This document shows, piece after piece, positions 1-6,510 of a DNA stretch of 6,843 nt; position 1 is the first letter of the stretch, and each line of letters opens with the position of its first letter. Source of the DNA: an uncultured Oscillospiraceae bacterium. GTDB taxonomy: Bacteria; Bacillota; Clostridia; Oscillospirales; Oscillospiraceae. Where the stretch lies: assembly GCA_934635545.1 (NCBI GenBank), contig CAKTZN010000094.1, forward strand, positions 1 to 6,843, written 5' to 3'. Below the pieces are notes generated by a model, which was given only the letters and a program-made list of their open reading frames with translations, did no database searches and was not told the origin of the DNA. A program made the position numbers and the translations under genes.

Positions 1-236
1 AAGGAGGGGATGTCGCCGGTGAAGCACTCGCCCAGGTCGTGGATCAGGCACATCCGCATTACCTTGTCCATATCCAGCGCCGGGAATTCGTCCCGCATGA
101 GATAGGCCATCAGCGTGACGCGCCAGCTATGCTCCGCCACGCTCTCGTGGCGGCCCTGGCTGGTATAGCAGTGGCGGGTGGTGTCCTTCAGGCGTTCCGC
201 CGTGTGCAGAACGGCCAGCAGATCGGTGGGATTCAT
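1..236 (-). CDS. HD-domain phosphohydrolase, YfbR/HDDC2-like (5' part only)
   Basis: The N-terminal 78 residues are visible; the gene runs off the left edge of the window. The translation begins MNPTDLLAVLH and holds the first metal-binding His in the block VAEHSW (H36) and the HD pair in the block IHDLGE (H66, D67, E70), followed by GD (D75). A preceding Arg (R21) falls where YfbR-type 5'-nucleotidases have one. This spacing is typical of the YfbR/HDDC2 branch of the HD superfamily, which removes phosphate from deoxynucleoside monophosphates. The substrate here is inferred from family only. The ATG at 236 is chosen because a perfect AGGAGG (246-251) lies 9 nt upstream. The gene sits downstream of ftsZ and its terminator, with too little space between terminator and ribosome binding site for a separate promoter. 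It is probably not functionally part of the division cluster. Confidence is high for the HD fold and lower for the exact activity. Confidence 0.85.
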   Translation of the reverse strand, partial: MNPTDLLAVLHTAERLKDTTRHCYTSQGRHESVAEHSWRVTLMAYLMRDEFPALDMDKVMRMCLIHDLGECFTGDIPS

Positions 237-263
237 AGAAAATTGCCTCCTGAATTCAGAAAT

Positions 264-298
264 AAAGGCCGTTTACCACCCGGTAAACGGCCTTTTAT
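264..298 (-). terminator. Intrinsic terminator after ftsZ
   Basis: A perfect 14-bp inverted repeat (264-277 with 282-295) encloses a 4-nt loop (278-281). It starts 8 nt beyond the ftsZ stop codon. In the transcript sense the stem is AAAGGCCGTTTACC, then a GGGT loop, then the complementary arm, followed by TTTATTTCT, a slightly interrupted T tract. A run of A precedes the stem, so it could also work in the opposite direction, but no plus-strand gene needs it. The interrupted T tract leaves room for read-through into the HD gene. Confidence 0.9.
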
Positions 299-305
299 GC
301 ACGCT

Positions 306-1418
<1,113 letters not shown>

Positions 1419-1426
1419 GTTCGTTC

Positions 1427-1431
1427 CCTCC
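1427..1431 (-). promoter_or_regulatory. ftsZ ribosome binding site (decides start)
   Basis: GGAGG on the minus strand ends 8 nt before the ATG at 1418. It excludes the longer upstream extension of the same open frame, which would also have to be transcribed from upstream of the sigma-A promoter at 1486-1514. Confidence 0.85.
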
Positions 1432-1485
1432 GGCAGAAATGGTATAAAAACGACAAATCGTCCAAATTTGAATACTATATCTTGT

Positions 1486-1514
1486 ATTATATTGCGGAAA
1501 AGGCCGCAGGTCAA
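1486..1514 (-). promoter_or_regulatory. Sigma-A type promoter of ftsZ
   Basis: On the minus strand, TTGACC (1509-1514) and a perfect TATAAT (1486-1491) are separated by exactly 17 nt. Transcription would start near 1479, giving a leader of about 60 nt before the ftsZ ATG. The region is strongly AT-rich against a GC-rich background, and an A/T tract lies just upstream of the -35 box, where an UP element would be. The spacer itself contains a short inverted repeat, TGCGG-6 nt-CCGCA (1493-1508), between the two boxes, which might be an operator. Confidence 0.85.
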
Positions 1515-1524
1515 GTGTAATCGG

Positions 1525-1542
1525 ACTTTTTTCAAAAAAAGT
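1525..1542 (-). promoter_or_regulatory. A/T-tract inverted repeat upstream of the ftsZ -35 box (UP-element-like)
   Basis: A perfect 8-bp inverted repeat (ACTTTTTT at 1525-1532 with AAAAAAGT at 1535-1542) surrounds a 2-nt centre. It lies about 46-63 nt upstream of the predicted transcription start. Phased A and T tracts in this position are typical of UP elements contacted by the RNA polymerase alpha subunit. The symmetry might alternatively be a protein binding site. The role is inferred from position and composition. Confidence 0.45.
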
Positions 1543-1579
1543 TCATCGCTGCTGACAAAAAGTGCGGCGCGCCGGGGGA

Positions 1580-2335
1580 TCAGCCGGGGATAAAGCTGGC
1601 CTTGCCCTCCTGGGTCATGTCGATGGCGCCCTTTTCGTTGATCTCCAGCCGCTCCACCACCGCCAGCAGATAGTCCAGCTTATAGTCGAAGTCGGCGTCC
1701 CAGCGGAAGGTCACGTCGAACCGGTCCAGATACCGCATCACCACCGAGGCGCTGTCGCTCAGGTCGATGGTCTGTACGTCGGAGAGCATGCTCTTGTCCC
1801 GCAGCAGGCCCAGCAGCGTCAGCAGAAGCTGGGCGGCGGGCTGCTCCTCCTCCGGCACCTGGATGGCGGTGCCCACCTGGGGCTCCAGCAGGCTCAGCCC
1901 CTTCACCAGGGCGTACTGCTTGCCGTCGCCGGTCTTCTGATCCACGATCTTGCCGTCGCCGGACAGCAGCCACAGCTTGCCGTCCTGGGACACGGCGGCG
2001 GGAGCGGTACACTCCGTCACCGTCACCACCAGCGTGCTGGGAAGCTGGCGGCTGATGCGCACCGTCTCCACATAGGGCAGGGCGGCGGTGATCTGCTCCG
2101 ACGCCTTGTATTTGTTCAGGAAGAACATGTTGTCCCCCACCTGGATGCCGCCCGCCTCGGCGATCTGCTGGGGCGTATAGCGGCTGTTGCCGGTGACGGT
2201 GACGGTCTCCACCTTGAAGAACAGGGCCAGCGCCACGGCGATGGCGCCGCAGATGGCCGCAAAGACCAGGATCTTATACAAAAACGAGAAGCGTCCCTGA
2301 CGCCGTTTGCGGTTATAGCGGTTCCGTCTGGCCAT
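1580..2335 (-). CDS. ftsQ: Cell division protein FtsQ/DivIB
   Basis: A bitopic membrane protein of the divisome that holds the FtsL/FtsB-type partners and helps control septal peptidoglycan synthesis. The 251-residue product has a very basic cytoplasmic N-terminus ([15 protein letters not shown]), one membrane segment (about 18-40), then an extracytoplasmic POTRA domain (about 41-108) beginning [17 protein letters not shown] and closing with the family block [15 protein letters not shown]. The remaining C-terminal beta domain ends with a [13 protein letters not shown] stretch like that of other DivIB proteins. The ATG at 2335 has AAAGGA at 2342-2347, 6 nt upstream. It starts 12 nt after the murA stop, so translation is likely coupled. 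Sequence conservation in this family is low; the call rests on topology, POTRA motif and location between murA and ftsZ. Confidence 0.92.
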   Translation of the reverse strand: MARRNRYNRKRRQGRFSFLYKILVFAAICGAIAVALALFFKVETVTVTGNSRYTPQQIAEAGGIQVGDNMFFLNKYKASEQITAALPYVETVRISRQLPSTLVVTVTECTAPAAVSQDGKLWLLSGDGKIVDQKTGDGKQYALVKGLSLLEPQVGTAIQVPEEEQPAAQLLLTLLGLLRDKSMLSDVQTIDLSDSASVVMRYLDRFDVTFRWDADFDYKLDYLLAVVERLEINEKGAIDMTQEGKASFIPG

Positions 2336-2347
2336 AGTGTATCCTTT

Positions 2348-3613
2348 CTATATCTCTGATCCCTCCGCGGCGGCGATGTCCGCGCCGAGAGACCGCAGGT
2401 CTCCCGCCAGATCCTCGTACCCCCGCTGGATGTGGTGAATGTCGTGTAGTTGTGTGGTGCCACGGGCCTGCAGCGCGGCGATGGCCAGGGCGGCCCCACC
2501 CCGCAGATCGGTGGCGTGTACGGCGGCGCCATGCAGCTCCGGCACGCCGTAGACCACGGCCACCCGGCCCTCCAGCCGGACGTCCGCCCCAAGGCGGGCC
2601 AGCTCCGGCACATGGCGGTAGCGGCTGTCGAACATGTTCTCCACGAACATGGACGCCCCCTCCGACCGCAGCAGCGCCGCCATCAGCAGCGCCTGGGCAT
2701 CGGTGGGGAAGCCGGGATAGGGTGAGGTGCGCACCGGCGGAACGGCCCGCAGGTGCCCGCTGCTCTCCAGGGTGATGGCGTCGGCCTCACATTGCAGGGC
2801 ACAGCCCGCCTGCCGCAGCGCCGTGGTGACGGTGGCAAGATGGCGGTAGTCCACGCCGGACACGGTGATCCGTCCTCCGGCGGCGGCCGCCGCGCACAGG
2901 TATGTAGCCGCCGCGATCCGGTCGCCGATGCACCGGTGGGTGCAGCCGTGATGGGTGCCGCCGCCCTGCACGGTGATGGTGGAGGCGCCCGCCCCGTGGA
3001 CGGAGAACCCCAGCTTCCGCAGGAAATCCTGTAAGTCCACGATCTCCGGCTCACGGGCCGCGTTGGAGATGACGGTGGTGCCCTCCGCGCCGCAGGCGGC
3101 CAGGATGGCGTTTTCCGTGGCGCCCACGCTGGGCAGCGTCAGCAGGATATCCGCCCCCTTCAGACGGGGCGCGGCGCACAGCAGGCTGCCGCCGATCTCG
3201 CTGATGTCCGCACCCAGTGCCCGCAGGGCGGTCAGGTGCAGGTCGATGGGCCGCGGGCCCAGCTCACACCCGCCGGGATAGGACAGCTCCGCCCGGCCGC
3301 AGCGGCTGAGGATGGCCCCCAGGAAGATGACGGAGGAGCGCATCCGCCGCATCAGCGCCTCGGGGATGTCCCAGCGGGTGATGCGGGTGGTGTCCACCAC
3401 CAGGTCATTGCCCTCCCACCGGGCCTCACAGCCCAGATGCCGCAGGATGTCCGCCGCCGCCTCCACATCGCTGAGCCGGGGACAGTCCGCGATGCGGCAC
3501 ACGTCCTCCGCCAGCACGGCGGCGGCCAGAACGGGCAGCACGCTGTTCTTGGCCCGCTGCACCGTGATACGGCCGCTGAGAGGGCGGCCTCCCTCGATCC
3601 TCAGATAAGACAT
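2348..3613 (-). CDS. murA: UDP-N-acetylglucosamine 1-carboxyvinyltransferase MurA
   Basis: Cytoplasmic enzyme that transfers enolpyruvate from PEP to UDP-GlcNAc, the first committed step of peptidoglycan synthesis and the fosfomycin target. The 421-residue product matches the E. coli numbering closely. Lys22-Asn23 are in AKNSVLP. The active-site loop cysteine is C116 in PGGCELGPRPIDLH (E. coli C115), so a fosfomycin-sensitive Cys form is predicted. D305 lies in PYPGFPTDAQ, D369 in DLRGG and R397 in QRGYEDL. The residue before AKN is Arg where Gly is usual in the family. Two inverted alpha/beta domains are expected over the full length. The ATG at 3613 is preferred over an in-frame TTG at 3631 because it gives the standard N-terminus and has AAAGGCGGAG just upstream. 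Gaps are 56 nt after murG and 12 nt before ftsQ. Confidence 0.97.
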   Translation of the reverse strand: MSYLRIEGGRPLSGRITVQRAKNSVLPVLAAAVLAEDVCRIADCPRLSDVEAAADILRHLGCEARWEGNDLVVDTTRITRWDIPEALMRRMRSSVIFLGAILSRCGRAELSYPGGCELGPRPIDLHLTALRALGADISEIGGSLLCAAPRLKGADILLTLPSVGATENAILAACGAEGTTVISNAAREPEIVDLQDFLRKLGFSVHGAGASTITVQGGGTHHGCTHRCIGDRIAAATYLCAAAAAGGRITVSGVDYRHLATVTTALRQAGCALQCEADAITLESSGHLRAVPPVRTSPYPGFPTDAQALLMAALLRSEGASMFVENMFDSRYRHVPELARLGADVRLEGRVAVVYGVPELHGAAVHATDLRGGAALAIAALQARGTTQLHDIHHIQRGYEDLAGDLRSLGADIAAAEGSEI

Positions 3614-3617
3614 ATCG

Positions 3618-3627
3618 CTCCGCCTTT
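3618..3627 (-). promoter_or_regulatory. murA ribosome binding site (decides start)
   Basis: AAAGGCGGAG on the minus strand. The AAGG part (3623-3626) is 9 nt from the ATG at 3613, a good spacing, while GGAG (3618-3621) is only 4 nt away. The alternative TTG at 3631 would place this site inside the coding region. Confidence 0.7.
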
Positions 3628-3649
3628 CCAATGGTTTTACCCATCCTAT

Positions 3650-3665
3650 GCAAGGCGCAGCTTGC
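3650..3665 (-). other. Small hairpin in the murG-murA gap
   Basis: A perfect 5-bp inverted repeat (GCAAG at 3650-3654, CTTGC at 3661-3665) with a 6-nt loop starts 4 nt after the murG stop codon. There is no T tract after it, so it is not an intrinsic terminator. It may only be an mRNA structure between two cotranscribed genes, or chance. Confidence 0.3.
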
Positions 3666-3669
3666 CCCG

Positions 3670-4782
3670 TTACAGCAGGGCCATCAGGGTTTGATAAATG
3701 CGTTCGGTGGCGTCGGGGATGCCCAGCTCCCGCATACCGGCGGCCATGGCCTGGCGCTTTTCCGGGCTGCGGAGGATGGCGGCGGTCTCGTCAAACAGCG
3801 CCTGGCCGGTGGCCTGCTCCTCCGTCAGCACCACCGCGCCGCCGTGGCTCTCCAGCATCCGGGCGTTCTTCTCCTGGTGGTTGGCCACCACATAGGGGGA
3901 GGGCACCAGAATGGCCGGCATGCCCAGGGCCGTCACCTCGCTGAGGGTGCTGGCCCCGGCGCGGCTGATCACCAGGTCGGCGGCGGCCATCACCACCGCC
4001 ATGTCGTAGATGTACTGCCGCACGTCCAGCATGGGGCTGCTGAGCCCCTGGGCCTCCAGCTCCGATGACAGATGGGGCCAGTCGCTCTTGCCCGCGGCGT
4101 GGATGTGGTGGAAGGGGAAGCCCGCCTCCCGCTCCAGCCGGAAGAAGTCCAGCATCCGCTGGTTCATGGTGGACGCGCCCAGGCTGCCCCAGAAGGAGGC
4201 CACCAGCGGCTTATCGTCGGTATAGCCCAGCCTCTGCCGGGCCTGCTCCTTCGTCAGCTCGAAGAAATCGCCCCGCACCGGCGTACCGGTGACCGCCACC
4301 TTGTCGGGGTGCTTATAGTGGCGGCGGCAGTCCTCAAACCCCACCATCACGCAGTCCACGCAGCCCTCCAGCAGCTTGGTGGTCAGGCCGGGGATCATGT
4401 TGGACTCGTGTACGGCGGTGGGGATGCGGCGGCGCGCCGCGGCCTTGACGGCGGGATAGCTGGCATAGCCGCCGGTGCCCACCACCAGGTCGGGCCTGAA
4501 ATCCCGGATGATGGCGTCCGCCTCCCGGCGGGAGGTCACCAGCGTTTTTGCGGTCTTGAAGTTGTGCCGCAGGCCCTCCGGGGACAAGGACCGGCGGAAG
4601 TTGCTGACCTCCACGGCGGCAAAGTCATAGCCCGCCTTTTCCACCAGGCCCCGCTCCATGCCGTTGGGGGTGCCCACGAACAGCACCTTGGTGGCGGGAT
4701 CCTTCTGCTGGAAATACCGGGCCAGCGCCAGGGCCGGATTCACATGTCCGGCGGTGCCGCCGCAGGTAAAGATCACATTCAT
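3670..4782 (-). CDS. murG: UDP-GlcNAc:lipid I GlcNAc transferase MurG
   Basis: GT28 glycosyltransferase on the inner face of the membrane that adds GlcNAc to lipid I to make lipid II. The 370-residue product is full length. The N-domain has the first glycine loop CGGTAGHVNPA with the catalytic-type H13, then GTGGYASYPA (102-111) and HESNMIPG (125-132). The C-domain has VTGTPVR (164-170), the second glycine loop WGSLGAS (198-204) and the UDP-binding block SRAGASTLSE (273-282; E282 contacts the ribose in the family), followed by PSPYVVANHQEKNA (294-307). GGTAGH and WGSLGA differ slightly from the textbook GGTGGH and GGSLGA. The ATG at 4782 has AAGGAG (4793-4798) 10 nt upstream, abutting the ftsW stop. 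The gap to ftsW is 16 nt, so coupling is expected. Confidence 0.98.
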   Translation of the reverse strand: MNVIFTCGGTAGHVNPALALARYFQQKDPATKVLFVGTPNGMERGLVEKAGYDFAAVEVSNFRRSLSPEGLRHNFKTAKTLVTSRREADAIIRDFRPDLVVGTGGYASYPAVKAAARRRIPTAVHESNMIPGLTTKLLEGCVDCVMVGFEDCRRHYKHPDKVAVTGTPVRGDFFELTKEQARQRLGYTDDKPLVASFWGSLGASTMNQRMLDFFRLEREAGFPFHHIHAAGKSDWPHLSSELEAQGLSSPMLDVRQYIYDMAVVMAAADLVISRAGASTLSEVTALGMPAILVPSPYVVANHQEKNARMLESHGGAVVLTEEQATGQALFDETAAILRSPEKRQAMAAGMRELGIPDATERIYQTLMALL

Positions 4783-4798
4783 GGTAAGTACGCTCCTT

Positions 4799-6016
4799 TT
4801 ATCCGTTCCGCGGCGCGGGGATCTGGCGGGAAACGCTCAGTACGATGCCCATTTCCACCAACTGCAGCACCAGCGCGGTGCCGCCGTAGCTGAAGAAGGG
4901 CAGGGAGATGCCGGTGGCCGGGACAAGGCCCGATACCACCGCAATGTTCAGAAACACCTGCAAGCCCAGGTGGGTCATGACGCCCACCACCAGCAGCGTG
5001 CCGAACCGGTCGCGGGCGTGGAGGGCGATCCAGAAGCCCCGCAGCAGCAGCATGGCAAAGATCAGCATGATGATGGTTGCGCCCACCAGACCCAACTCCT
5101 CGCACACCACGGCGAAGATGAAGTCGTTGTGCTCCTCCGGCAGGTACATAAACTTCTGCATGCCCTTGCCCAGGCCCTTGCCCAGCAAGCCGCCGGAGCC
5201 GATGGCGATCAGGCTCTGCACCATCTGATAACCGGTGTCGCTGGTGTCCAGCCACGGGTCGTGCCACATGGCGATACGGCTGGCGCCGTAGGAGATGACG
5301 CCGCCCTCCACCAGCTTGACGAACAGCACCGCCAGAGCGGCCACGCTGCCCAGACCCGCGCCGATGAGCCAGGCGGGCATGCCGCCCACGGCCATCATCA
5401 CCGCGCCGGTGCCTACGATCAGAAGCGTGCCGGACAGATGGGGCTCCAGCATCATCAGCAGGGCGATCACGCTCAGGATCACAAGATAGGGGGTGACGCC
5501 CTCCCGGAACACCAGCATTCTCTCCCGCTTTTTGGAGATGCTGTCGGCAAAGTAGACGATGACCGCCAGCTTGGCGATCTCCGAGGGCTGGAAGGTGAAC
5601 ACACCGTCGATGCCCAGCCAGCGGGTGGCGTTGTTATGGGTGATGCCCACATGGGGGATCAGCACCAGGATCAGCAGGAAGACGGAGAAGATCAGCAGCA
5701 TGCGGGCCGCGCCGCGCCAGCGCTGATAGTTGACCTTGGCCACCACGAACATGGCGGCAAGGCCCAGTATGGCGAAGATGCCCTGCCGCTTCAGATAGAA
5801 GGTGGGGCTGCCGGCCTCGTAATAGGCGGAGGGGAAGCTGGCGGAGAACAGCATCACAAGGCCGATGGCCGTCAGCAGCAGGGTCAGCAGCAGGAAGGGA
5901 ACGTCCATCCGCCCGCCCTTGGCGGCCAGAATATGCCTGCGCTCCACGGCCTTGCGGCGCATTTTTTCCGCGTGCTTCACCGGCGGCTGCTGGGGTCGCT
6001 GGGGTCGCTGTGGCAT
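4799..6016 (-). CDS. ftsW: SEDS peptidoglycan glycosyltransferase FtsW (or SpoVE)
   Basis: Polytopic membrane enzyme that polymerises lipid II at the division septum, working with a class B PBP. The 405-residue product has a basic, Pro/Gln-rich cytoplasmic N-terminus (1-37) and then about ten hydrophobic segments beginning near residue 39. SEDS hallmarks are visible: NNATRWLG (128-135), QPSEIAK (143-149), EPHLSGT (191-197), the catalytic Asp in PEEHNDFIFAV (D298, equivalent to E. coli D297) followed by CEELG, and LPFFSYGGT (372-380). In Bacillus the SEDS gene at this place of the cluster is the sporulation paralogue spoVE; sequence alone does not separate FtsW from SpoVE. The ATG at 6016 has a perfect AAAGGAGG (6025-6032) 8 nt upstream. 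It follows the repeat-filled gap after mraY. I find no convincing promoter in that gap, so transcription probably comes from upstream. Confidence 0.95.
   Translation of the reverse strand: MPQRPQRPQQPPVKHAEKMRRKAVERRHILAAKGGRMDVPFLLLTLLLTAIGLVMLFSASFPSAYYEAGSPTFYLKRQGIFAILGLAAMFVVAKVNYQRWRGAARMLLIFSVFLLILVLIPHVGITHNNATRWLGIDGVFTFQPSEIAKLAVIVYFADSISKKRERMLVFREGVTPYLVILSVIALLMMLEPHLSGTLLIVGTGAVMMAVGGMPAWLIGAGLGSVAALAVLFVKLVEGGVISYGASRIAMWHDPWLDTSDTGYQMVQSLIAIGSGGLLGKGLGKGMQKFMYLPEEHNDFIFAVVCEELGLVGATIIMLIFAMLLLRGFWIALHARDRFGTLLVVGVMTHLGLQVFLNIAVVSGLVPATGISLPFFSYGGTALVLQLVEMGIVLSVSRQIPAPRNG
5990..6007 (+). repeat. 9-bp tandem repeat in the 5' end of ftsW
   Basis: The unit CTGGGGTCG (plus strand) occurs twice back to back (5990-5998 and 5999-6007). 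It encodes the repeated PQR-PQR near the FtsW start and keeps the frame. Such a repeat could change length by slippage, altering the cytoplasmic tail by three residues at a time. Confidence 0.7.
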
Positions 6017-6047
6017 ATGGCGTTCCTCCTTTCTGTGATATAGGCAA

Positions 6048-6214
6048 GGGTACGTTGGTTGCTCCGTAGGGGCGGACGACGAGCGCTGTGGAGCGCAGCG
6101 GAACGAGTGCCCTTGGGGTATCCGCCCTGACGATGGCGATGGGATTTCCGATAGGGCCGACAGGGTCGTCGCCCCCTACAACGGACTATCGACAGCGCTC
6201 GTCGTCGGCCGTAA
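6048..6214. repeat. Long hairpin-repeat unit A (interrupted copy)
   Basis: The unit begins with the shared leader GGGTACGTTGGTT (6048-6060) and the left arm start (6066-6080). A 40-nt segment (6081-6120) then replaces 4 nt found in unit B. From 6121 to 6214 it aligns without gaps to unit B (6378-6471): 61 of 62 bases match over 6121-6182 and about 83 of 94 over the whole. A 19-nt segment at 6071-6089 is complementary at 18 positions to 6192-6210, so the unit can close on itself with a long outer stem. Its right inner hairpin (6154-6176) carries one base change (6172) that breaks a pair kept in unit B. Confidence 0.85.
6121..6182. repeat. 62-bp direct repeat, copy 1
   Basis: It matches 6378-6439 with a single difference (C at 6172 against G at 6429), offset 257 bp. 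This high identity within one intergenic gap shows recent duplication, gene conversion or insertion of the same element twice. Confidence 0.95.
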
Positions 6215-6240
6215 ACTACGCATGGCTATCGGTGATCATT

Positions 6241-6268
6241 TCGTAGGGCGGGGTGACCACACCCCGCC
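6241..6268. repeat. Short hairpin unit C
   Basis: After TCGTAGGG comes a perfect 9-bp stem (GGCGGGGTG at 6247-6255 with CACCCCGCC at 6260-6268) and a 4-nt loop. The start of the unit resembles the ends of the leaders of the other units (TCGTAGGG), but the GGGTACGTTGGTT part is not preserved. No T tract follows on either strand, so it is not a standard terminator. Confidence 0.75.
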
Positions 6269-6279
6269 GTCATGCAAAC

Positions 6280-6323
6280 GGGTACGTTGGTTGATTCGTA
6301 GGGGGCGATGCCCACATCGCCCC
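6280..6323. repeat. Short hairpin unit D with intact leader
   Basis: The leader GGGTACGTTGGTT (6280-6292) and TTCGTAGG are followed by a perfect 9-bp stem (GGGGCGATG at 6302-6310 with CATCGCCCC at 6315-6323) with a CCCA loop. The stem sequence differs from those of the other units but remains fully paired. Confidence 0.8.
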
Positions 6324-6340
6324 GCCGCCGTTACATGGCC

Positions 6341-6471
6341 GGGTACGTTGGTTACTTCGTAGGGGCGGACGACCCTGTCCGCCCTGACGATGGCGATGGG
6401 ATTTCCGATAGGGCCGACAGGGTCGTCGGCCCCTACAACCGGCCATCGACGACGCGGTGCGTCGGCCGCAA
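6341..6471. repeat. Long hairpin-repeat unit B (intact copy)
   Basis: The leader GGGTACGTTGGTT (6341-6353) is followed by a 26-nt left arm (6359-6384), a 26-nt spacer (6385-6410) and a 26-nt right arm (6411-6436). The arms are complementary at 24 of 26 positions. Each arm is also a perfect 8-bp hairpin with a 6-nt loop: GGGCGGAC/GTCCGCCC on the left and GGGCCGAC/GTCGGCCC on the right. A further 6-bp hairpin (CGACGC at 6450-6455, GCGTCG at 6459-6464) closes the unit. The element has no coding capacity and resembles REP or MITE-like dispersed repeats. Its family identity cannot be settled here. Confidence 0.85.
6378..6439. repeat. 62-bp direct repeat, copy 2
   Basis: Partner of 6121-6182, differing at one position. 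It lies inside unit B and covers the end of the left arm, the whole spacer and the right arm. Confidence 0.95.
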
Positions 6472-6478
6472 TCCCCAT

Positions 6479-6506
6479 TGGCAATGAAATCGAAGATTTC
6501 GTGCCA
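6479..6506 (-). other. Hairpin immediately after the mraY stop codon
   Basis: TGGCA (6479-6483) pairs with TGCCA (6502-6506), and GAAATC (6486-6491) with GATTTC (6495-6500) around a GAA loop; one unpaired A and one possible wobble pair lie between the stems. It begins 4 nt after the mraY stop in the transcript. No T tract follows, so it is more likely a 3' mRNA structure or weak attenuator than a classical terminator. GAAGATTTC (6492-6500) is also perfectly complementary to GAAATCTTC (6522-6530) inside the mraY end, giving an alternative fold. Confidence 0.55.
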
Positions 6507-6510
6507 GGAA

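Larger units (their letters stand above)
6017..6510. other. Non-coding 494-nt gap between mraY and ftsW, filled with hairpin repeats
   Basis: No plausible gene is present. Open frames here have no ribosome binding site or recognisable motif and cross the palindromes. From left to right the gap holds: the ftsW ribosome binding site; long repeat unit A (6048-6214); a short unrepeated stretch (6215-6240); two short perfect hairpins (6247-6268 and 6302-6323); long repeat unit B (6341-6471); and a hairpin beside the mraY stop (6479-6506). murD commonly occupies this position in Firmicutes clusters, and no trace of it is seen. Confidence 0.85.

Noticed and set aside
1419..1535. Longer FtsZ start with 39 extra residues
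   Set aside because: The extension covers the promoter and AT-rich leader, and a well-placed GGAGG precedes the ATG at 1418, which gives the family-typical N-terminus.
1557..1574. Terminator between ftsQ and ftsZ (GC palindrome CGGCGCGCCG followed by TTTTT)
   Set aside because: The palindrome has no central loop and could form only about 3 bp with a 4-nt loop. Too weak for a confident call, so read-through from ftsQ to ftsZ remains possible.
4658..6043. A 461-codon open frame on the plus strand opposite ftsW and the start of murG
   Set aside because: His/Gln/Gly-rich shadow of a hydrophobic membrane protein gene, with no ribosome binding site or known domain.
6020..6060. Promoter directly upstream of ftsW (TATATC near 6035-6040)
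   Set aside because: No acceptable -35 hexamer lies at 16-18 nt spacing, so the -10-like match alone is not enough.
6048..6471. CRISPR array
   Set aside because: The repeats are unevenly spaced (232 and 61 nt between leaders), differ in length, carry internal hairpins and lack uniform spacers or cas genes in view.
6048..6471. Insertion sequence with its own transposase
   Set aside because: The region is too short and has no transposase-like frame. Only a non-autonomous element is possible.
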